A DNA stretch of 64,000 nt from Luteococcus sanguinis (lineage in GTDB: Bacteria > Actinomycetota > Actinomycetes > Propionibacteriales > Propionibacteriaceae). Location of the stretch: the NCBI RefSeq assembly GCF_039527675.1, contig NZ_BAAAKI010000001.1, forward strand, positions 186,001 to 250,000. The letters run 5' to 3'. This document shows, in pieces, positions 58,774-64,000 of the stretch (position 1 is the first letter of the stretch; each line of letters starts with the position of its first letter). The notes under the pieces are model-generated. The model was not told the DNA's origin. It did no database searches and was given only the letters and a program-made list of their open reading frames with translations. Both the position numbers and the translations under genes were made by a program.

Positions 58774-58807
58774 GGGCGGGTTCGTTCGCAGGGCGGGTTC
58801 GTTCGGA
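58774..58807. repeat. Two tandem 17-bp repeats
   Basis: GGGCGGGTTCGTTCGCA (58774-58790) is followed directly by GGGCGGGTTCGTTCGGA (58791-58807), one mismatch, then GGGCAGG begins a third, diverged copy. It lies between the assembly gap and the stop of the sugar ATPase gene. Confidence 0.8.
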
Positions 58808-58834
58808 GGGCAGGCGGCCGCAAGGTAGCCAGTC

Positions 58835-59611
<777 letters not shown>

Positions 59612-59627
59612 TCGTACTTCTCCTTCC

Positions 59628-59784
59628 ACGAGCACAGCTCCGAGCCTGCGAGGAGCGATGCGTGCGAGTGTTCGGGGGTCCAAGGGGGTCGTCCCCCTTT
59701 GCAGTGACGAGCACAGCTCCGAGCCTGCGAGGAGCGATGCGTGCGAGTGTTCGGGGGTCAAAGGGGGTCCTCCCCCTTGCAGTG
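59628..59784. repeat. Two tandem copies of a 79-bp REP-like element with hairpin
   Basis: Copy 1 (59628-59706) and copy 2 (59707-59784) are nearly identical, including CGAGCCTGCGAGGAGCGATG. Each contains a hairpin, AAGGGGG paired with CCCCCTT over a 4-base loop. The first bases of a third, diverged copy seem to overlap the permease stop codon (59785-59800). The element fills the whole spacer between the permease and ATPase genes. Repeats with such G5/C5 hairpins and CTCGCA-rich text are scattered in many actinobacterial genomes; whether this one is so here cannot be told from one window. Confidence 0.85.
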
Positions 59785-59785
59785 A

Positions 59786-60850
59786 CTAGCGCTGCTCCGC
59801 CTTTCGCTTGAGCCAGACATTCAGCAGCGTGGAGAGCAGCAGCATCACGCCGAGGAAGGTCTTGAACCAGTCGGGGTTCCAGCCGGCGTAGTTGATGCCG
59901 AGCTGGGTCATGCCGTAGATCAGCGCGCCGACGGAGGCGCCGACGACCGAGCCGAAGCCGCCGGTCAGCAGGCAGCCGCCGATCACTGCGGCGATGATGT
60001 AGAGGAACTCCTTGCCGACGCCCTCACCGGACTGCACGACGCCGTAGCCGAACAGCAGGTGCATGCCGCTCAGCCAGGCAGCGAAGGCGACGAACAGGTA
60101 CAGCCCGACCTTGGTCCGGCGCACCGGGACGCCCGAGGCACGGGCTGCGTCCTCGTCCCCACCGACGGCGAGGATCCAGTTGCCCCAGCGGTTGCGCAGC
60201 AGCAGCCACGCGCCCACCAGGGTGAGCAGCAGCCAGTACAGCAGCGTGATCTTGAGCCGCAGCGTGTGCGTGCCAAACTGCAGCACCCACTCGGACGCGA
60301 ACACCGCGTGCGCGGAGCTGAAGCCTGCCATGTCGGAGATCGCCGGGGACGCGACGCCACCGCCCACCCAGCGGGTGATGCCCAGGTTCACGCCCTGCAG
60401 GACGAAGAAGGTGCTCAGGGTGGTGAGGAAGCTGGGCAGCCTCGTGCGGGTCAACAGCAGTCCGTTGACCAGCCCGACGGCCAGCGCGACGAGCAACGCC
60501 AGCACGACCCCGACCCAGACGTTGAGATTGAACGACCACGACAGCAACGCAGCAGCCAACCCCGCGGTGGTGACGAGCACACCGGCCGACAGGTCGAACT
60601 CACCCCCGATCATCAACAGCGCCACCGGCACGGCCATCAGACCGATCGTGGAGGCGCCGTAGAGGATCGTCCCGGCATTGTCGACGTTGCGGAAGCTCGG
60701 CGCCACGACCATGAAGAAGCAGAAGATCGCCAGCCCGCCAACCAGCGAACCGATCTCCGGACGCACCAGCAGCCGCGTCGCCAACGACCGGCGCCGGGTC
60801 CGATCGTCGCGGGTCAGCTCGCCCGCTGTGGTGGTTGCGGCACTGCTCAT
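59786..60850 (-). CDS. Sugar ABC transporter permease (RbsC-like)
   Basis: A 354-residue permease of the branched BPD_transp_2 type with about ten helices. Family motifs are GGEFDLSAGVLVTTAG near the N-terminus (as in 'GGIDLSVG' of RbsC), NGLLLTRTRLPSFLTTLSTF, and AAVIGGCLLTGGFGSVVGASVGA. The start ATG at 60850 overlaps the stop of the binding protein gene (ATGA). Its 3' end touches the 79-bp repeats. Confidence 0.92.
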   Translation of the reverse strand: MSSAATTTAGELTRDDRTRRRSLATRLLVRPEIGSLVGGLAIFCFFMVVAPSFRNVDNAGTILYGASTIGLMAVPVALLMIGGEFDLSAGVLVTTAGLAAALLSWSFNLNVWVGVVLALLVALAVGLVNGLLLTRTRLPSFLTTLSTFFVLQGVNLGITRWVGGGVASPAISDMAGFSSAHAVFASEWVLQFGTHTLRLKITLLYWLLLTLVGAWLLLRNRWGNWILAVGGDEDAARASGVPVRRTKVGLYLFVAFAAWLSGMHLLFGYGVVQSGEGVGKEFLYIIAAVIGGCLLTGGFGSVVGASVGALIYGMTQLGINYAGWNPDWFKTFLGVMLLLSTLLNVWLKRKAEQR

Positions 60851-61842
60851 CGCTTGCCAGCCGCCGCGAACTTCTCGATCGCCGCGACATTCGTCTTGTC
60901 GACGAAGGCCGGCCCGGTCAGGGTCGCCGTGCCACCGCCGATGGTGTCGCCATTGGTCTTGTACAGCCACAGCGCGTCCACCGCGAGATAGCCCTGCAGG
61001 TAGGGCTGCTGGTCGACCGCGAACTGGACACTGCCGTCCTTGATCGCGCTCACCAACTCGGCATTGGTGTCGAAGGTGGCGATCTTCGCGCTCGACCCGG
61101 CCTCCTTGACCGAATCCACCGCCGTCAGCGCCACCGCCGCCTTCAGCCCGAGCACGTAGTCGATCGACTTGTCCTGCTGGAGCTTGCCGGTGATCTTGCT
61201 CGACACATCGGTCATGTCCGCGCCATTCACGTACAGCGTCTCGGTGCCCGGCAGCGTTGCCTTCACACCCGCGCAACGCGAGTCATTGCCGACATTGCCC
61301 TGCTCGTGGAGGATGCACAACACGTGCTTCGCGCCGTCGGCCTTGAGCCGCTCGCCGGTCTTCTCACCAGCAACGCGGTCCTCCTGACCGAAGAAACCCG
61401 CGACGCCGAGGCCCTGCCACACGTCCACACCGCCATTCAACGCGGTCACCGGAATGTCCGCGGCGACGGCCTTCTTCACCTCCGCCGACATCTGGTCGGG
61501 CTTGCTCAGCGTCACGGCAATCCCGTCCACCTTCTTGTCGATCGCGGCCTGCACCAGCGACGCCTGCTCGGCACCCTCCGGGGATGCCTGGTACTCGAAG
61601 TCGATGCAATCCTTCTTCGCCGCATCCTCAGCACCCTTGCGAACCAGGTCCCAGAAGTCGTCACCGGGAGCGGAGTGGGTGACCATCGTCACCTTCATGG
61701 TGGTTGTCGCGCAGCCGCCGTCAGCGGTGGCGGACGCCTCGGCGGACGACCGTCCGCCAGTGGCAGAGCAGCCCGCCAGGACGAGGGCCGGGACAAGCAG
61801 AGCCGGGACGAGCAGGGCGGGGCGCGGGCGCAGCGGAGTCAC
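60847..61842 (-). CDS. Sugar-binding lipoprotein of an ABC transporter (ribose-type fold)
   Basis: A 331-residue periplasmic_binding_4-type protein. The signal peptide ends in LVLAGC (lipobox Cys about residue 24), so it is membrane-anchored. The fold includes VTHSAPGDDFWDLVRKGAEDA, DGIAVTLSKPDQM, LCILHEQGNVGNDSRCAG, and FDTNAELVSAIKDGSVQFAVDQQPYLQGY. This matches binding proteins for monosaccharides or polyols such as fructose and inositol, but the exact ligand is unknown. GTG at 61842, with AAGGA seven bases upstream; a start further upstream at 61881 would run into the divergent promoter. Confidence 0.9.
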   Translation of the reverse strand: MTPLRPRPALLVPALLVPALVLAGCSATGGRSSAEASATADGGCATTTMKVTMVTHSAPGDDFWDLVRKGAEDAAKKDCIDFEYQASPEGAEQASLVQAAIDKKVDGIAVTLSKPDQMSAEVKKAVAADIPVTALNGGVDVWQGLGVAGFFGQEDRVAGEKTGERLKADGAKHVLCILHEQGNVGNDSRCAGVKATLPGTETLYVNGADMTDVSSKITGKLQQDKSIDYVLGLKAAVALTAVDSVKEAGSSAKIATFDTNAELVSAIKDGSVQFAVDQQPYLQGYLAVDALWLYKTNGDTIGGGTATLTGPAFVDKTNVAAIEKFAAAGKR

Positions 61843-61892
61843 GAGGAGTCCTTCCGGTCGTGGGATCAACCCAAGGTACACCTATTGTCCTT

Positions 61893-61903
61893 TTGTCCTG
61901 ACA
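61893..61903. promoter_or_regulatory. Probable GntR (HutC/UTRA) operator
   Basis: In the 87-bp divergent gap, TGTC-CT-GACA (61894-61903) is a small inverted repeat preceded by T, and another TTGTCC occurs 8 bases upstream (61885-61890). The double TTGTCC pattern suggests paired half-sites for the regulator at 61930. Confidence 0.4.
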
Positions 61904-61929
61904 TTTGCACACGCCCTACTGTTGTTCCC

Positions 61930-62670
61930 ATGCCCAGCACCCTGCCCGTCGTGGTCGACCGCACCTCACCGGTGCCGCTGTACCACCAGCTGGCGGAGCA
62001 GTGGGCGGCGGCAATCCACAGCGGCGCGCTCAAGCCCGGAGATCCCTTCGAGAACGAACTCGCCCTGGTCGCCCGGCTGCGCCTCTCCCGCCCCACCGTC
62101 CGCAAGGCGATGGATGAACTGGTCCGCCAGGGCCTGCTCGTGCGACGCCGTGGCGTCGGGACGCACGTCGCCTCCACCCTCAACCAGCGACGCGACCCAC
62201 TCACTCCCCTGTTCGACAGGCTGCTCACCACTGGACGCCAGCCCGCCACCGAGGTGCTGCGACTACAGTCGTCGCGCCCCAACCCCGAGGCCGCCCGCCA
62301 GCTGGGCCTGGCGATCGGCACCCCGCTGCTCTACCTGGAACGCCTGCGGCGGGCCGAGGGACGTCCGCTGGTGGTGCTGCGCAGTTGGCTGCCTCCCCGC
62401 TTCGCGGACGTGATCGCGGACGACTTCACCGACCATGGCCTCTACGAGGTGCTCGGTGCCCGGGGTGCAAGCCAGGTGGTCGCCACCCAGCAGGTCACCG
62501 CGCGCATCCCCACCCTGCGCGAGCGCCGGCTGCTGGACCTGACCAGACGCGACGCCGTGCTGGCGGTCAGCTGGCTGAGCCAAGACGGGGACGGCAATGG
62601 CCTGGAGTACGGCCTACACACCTACCGCGGCGACGCAGCGATCGAGAACACCCTGTACAAGGAGTGCTGA
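61930..62670 (+). CDS. GntR-family regulator with UTRA ligand domain
   Basis: A 246-residue regulator of the HutC subfamily. The winged helix (about 10-75) is recognisable in SPVPLYHQLAEQWAAAIHSG and LRLSRPTVRKAMDELVRQGL with VRRRGVGTHVA. The UTRA effector domain (about 90-240) includes GTPLLYLERLRRAEGRPLVV and GLYEVLGARG, ending in YRGDAAIENTLY. It is divergent from the sugar ABC operon and probably controls it in response to the imported sugar or its phosphate. ATG at 61930. Confidence 0.92.
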   Translation: MPSTLPVVVDRTSPVPLYHQLAEQWAAAIHSGALKPGDPFENELALVARLRLSRPTVRKAMDELVRQGLLVRRRGVGTHVASTLNQRRDPLTPLFDRLLTTGRQPATEVLRLQSSRPNPEAARQLGLAIGTPLLYLERLRRAEGRPLVVLRSWLPPRFADVIADDFTDHGLYEVLGARGASQVVATQQVTARIPTLRERRLLDLTRRDAVLAVSWLSQDGDGNGLEYGLHTYRGDAAIENTLYKEC

Positions 62671-62697
62671 GGGGTCTGCCCCACCGCACCGAACCGG

Positions 62698-63321
62698 TCA
62701 GGAGAGCGAGTCCCACAGTTCCTCGGCGTCGGAGCGCAGCTCGGCGGTCGTGGTCTGGTTTGAGCCGAACAGCTGGATGTTTCCGCCGTCCAACCACAGG
62801 TAGCAGCCCACCAGGCCGGTCGTCTGGATCGTCCCGCACGTGGTGTGGCCCTCGGTGACGGGCTCCGAGAGCAGCGCCAGCGCAGCCGAACGCTGCTGGC
62901 CCTTGGTCAGCGTCGCGACGAGCATCTGATCCTCGGTGGTGCCGGTGTACTGGCCGACGGAGGTGTTGGCGTCCTGCTCGAAGAGCTGACCCTTCAGCCC
63001 GGCCAGGGTGGTGGGCAGCTCTGCGGTGGATGCCTTCTTCAGGCTCTCGGTGGGCGCGGCGACGGTCGCGGTGACCGAGGGGCTCGCGTCGCCGACCTCC
63101 ATCGCGCTGGAGGGGGTCGCGGCGGCGGTGCTGGGCGTCGAGGCAACGTCGCTGCCGGCCCCCTCGCTGGGCGTGCTGGCCGAGGTCGCGGTCGCGGTGG
63201 CCGTCGTGGTGGGGGCGGACGCATCGTCGGAGGCACAGCCGGACAGCGACAGCCCGCCGACCAGCAGGCCGGCCACGCAGGCGCCGAACAGGCGGGCGGA
63301 CGAAAGATGGGTGCGGGTCAT
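62698..63321 (-). CDS. Hypothetical secreted lipoprotein
   Basis: A 207-residue protein with a lipoprotein signal peptide (lipobox LSLSGC, Cys about residue 29). A Ser/Thr/Ala-rich, probably disordered region (30-90) follows, then a small globular domain (95-205) containing two Cys residues (TTCGTIQTTGLVGCYLW) that may form a disulphide. No family is recognised. It ends convergent with the GntR gene (27 bp) and is divergent from the short-chain dehydrogenase. Likely displayed on the cell surface; function unknown. Confidence 0.8.
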   Translation of the reverse strand: MTRTHLSSARLFGACVAGLLVGGLSLSGCASDDASAPTTTATATATSASTPSEGAGSDVASTPSTAAATPSSAMEVGDASPSVTATVAAPTESLKKASTAELPTTLAGLKGQLFEQDANTSVGQYTGTTEDQMLVATLTKGQQRSAALALLSEPVTEGHTTCGTIQTTGLVGCYLWLDGGNIQLFGSNQTTTAELRSDAEELWDSLS

Positions 63322-63427
63322 GGTGGCCTCCGGTCTACGTGCTCACAGCCCATTGTGTCCCATCAGCGGCAGTCGTCCTGGGGCAGGCGTGCACATGGCC
63401 GTTGCCGGGTGCCGTAAGTTTGTGCCC

Positions 63428-64000
63428 ATGGCAACAGCACTCGTGACCGGCGGCACGTCCGGCATCGGGAACGCCTTCGTCCGGGCCTTCGCGGCCCGCG
63501 GCTTGGACGTGGTGATCGTCGCCCGCGACACCGCCCGCATGGATTCCATCGCTCGCGACATCACGGCCCAGCACGGGGTGCACGTCGAGACGATCACCGC
63601 CGACCTGTCCAAGGCCGAGGACGTCACCCGCATCGCCGCCTGGATCGAGGACCCGGCCCACGACCTCGACTGGGTCATCAACAATGCCGGCTTCGGGCTG
63701 CACGCCAAGCTGCTGGACGCCGACCAGCTGGCCACCCAGCGTCGGGCGATGGACGTGATGTGCTGGGCCGTCCTGGAGATCTCCGCCGCCGCAGGGCGCG
63801 CGATGACGACCCGCGGGCGCGGCCACATCGTCAACGTGGCCTCCACCTCGGCGTGGTACTACTCCGGCAACTACTCGGCCATCAAGGTCTGGTGCCTCAG
63901 CTTCACCCAGGCGCTCGCCAATGAACTGCGCGGGACGGGCGTCACCGCCACGGCGCTGTGCCCCGGGTGGGTGCACACCGAGTTCCACGACCGCGCCAGC
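63428..64000 (+). CDS. Short-chain dehydrogenase/reductase, 3'-partial
   Basis: The frame starts at ATG 63428 and runs off the window after 191 codons. It is a classical SDR: the cofactor motif TGGTSGIG near the N-terminus, NNAG (in VINNAGFGLHAK), the catalytic Ser in NVASTSAWYY, and the Tyr/Lys pair in YSAIK. PGWVHTEFH follows. Family members oxidise or reduce alcohols, sugars or lipids with NAD(P). The substrate is unknown. The lipoprotein is divergent, with 106 bp between starts. Confidence 0.93.
   Translation, partial: MATALVTGGTSGIGNAFVRAFAARGLDVVIVARDTARMDSIARDITAQHGVHVETITADLSKAEDVTRIAAWIEDPAHDLDWVINNAGFGLHAKLLDADQLATQRRAMDVMCWAVLEISAAAGRAMTTRGRGHIVNVASTSAWYYSGNYSAIKVWCLSFTQALANELRGTGVTATALCPGWVHTEFHDRAS

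Larger units (their letters stand above)
58318..58834. other. Non-coding interval with assembly gap
   Basis: Between ackA and the convergent sugar ATPase there are 517 bp without a convincing gene. It holds a hairpin (58437-58457), a Pro/Arg-rich readable stretch around 58509-58715, which I cannot assign, 30 Ns at 58716-58745 and two 17-bp repeats. The true length across the Ns is unknown. Confidence 0.6.

Noticed and set aside
59628..59784. CRISPR array
   Set aside because: Two adjacent copies of 79 bp without spacers, no cas genes; it is a tandem duplication.

Overview
The window looks like chromosomal DNA of a high-GC Gram-positive bacterium (Actinomycetota). The reasons are the high G+C, frequent GTG starts, -10-like TAGAGT boxes, and the cluster rpsF-ssb-rpsR-rplI. 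An MprB-type kinase, a CtaG-type copper protein, a DRTGG-type phosphate acetyltransferase with acetate kinase, a single-chain biotin-dependent carboxyltransferase and a CebEFG-like sugar importer add to this. Propionibacteriales (Propionibacteriaceae or a relative) is my best guess, but that is inference. I see no prophage, CRISPR array, intact insertion sequence, rRNA or tRNA.

Layout. 1-6 kb: an MprB-like kinase (5' end outside the window), a base-excision glycosylase, a YibE/F membrane protein, a NarL-type two-component pair whose kinase carries an in-frame TAG, a stump of nrfH, and a thioredoxin-like lipid- or membrane-anchored protein. 6-12 kb: a DUF3267 membrane metalloprotease, trpF, an LssY_C membrane protein and a 1042-residue RND pump. 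12-16 kb: an acetyltransferase and a methyltransferase, an 840-bp gene-poor stretch with a cluster of DnaA boxes, and CopD/CtaG. 16-22 kb: an MMPL transporter, a YhgE/Pip protein and an ABC-like ATPase with several degenerate catalytic motifs. 22-28 kb: a coiled-coil protein, a GNAT, a copper P-type ATPase and a YtrA-type GntR/ABC operon. 28-32 kb: sucCD, then the convergent rpsF-ssb-rpsR-rplI operon.

32-46 kb is about carbohydrate. A beta-glucosidase lies divergent to a sugar binding protein, two permeases and a LacI regulator; two nearly identical operators sit in the divergent gap. It is followed by a rhodanese and a 1925-residue secreted two-headed amylase/pullulanase. 46-58 kb holds two tandem acyl-CoA synthetases, endonuclease IV, pta, a 5'-truncated levansucrase, htpX, a carboxyltransferase and ackA. 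58-64 kb holds a 30-N assembly gap inside a palindrome, a second sugar ABC importer with a divergent GntR regulator, a lipoprotein and the start of a short-chain dehydrogenase.

How they fit together: extracellular starch breakdown and beta-glucoside uptake feed fermentation, with Pta-AckA giving acetate and ATP, SucCD in the TCA/succinate branch, and carboxyltransferase and acyl-CoA ligases in acyl-CoA metabolism. The most striking pattern is decay. There are three separate lesions: a nonsense codon in a NarX/LiaS-like kinase, an nrfH gene cut just before its first haem motif and joined to a redoxin, and a levansucrase that lost its signal peptide. All read as recent loss of function, or as assembly errors that reads could settle. 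The cassette pseudo-ATPase + YhgE/Pip + MMPL is the best candidate here for a poorly described system.
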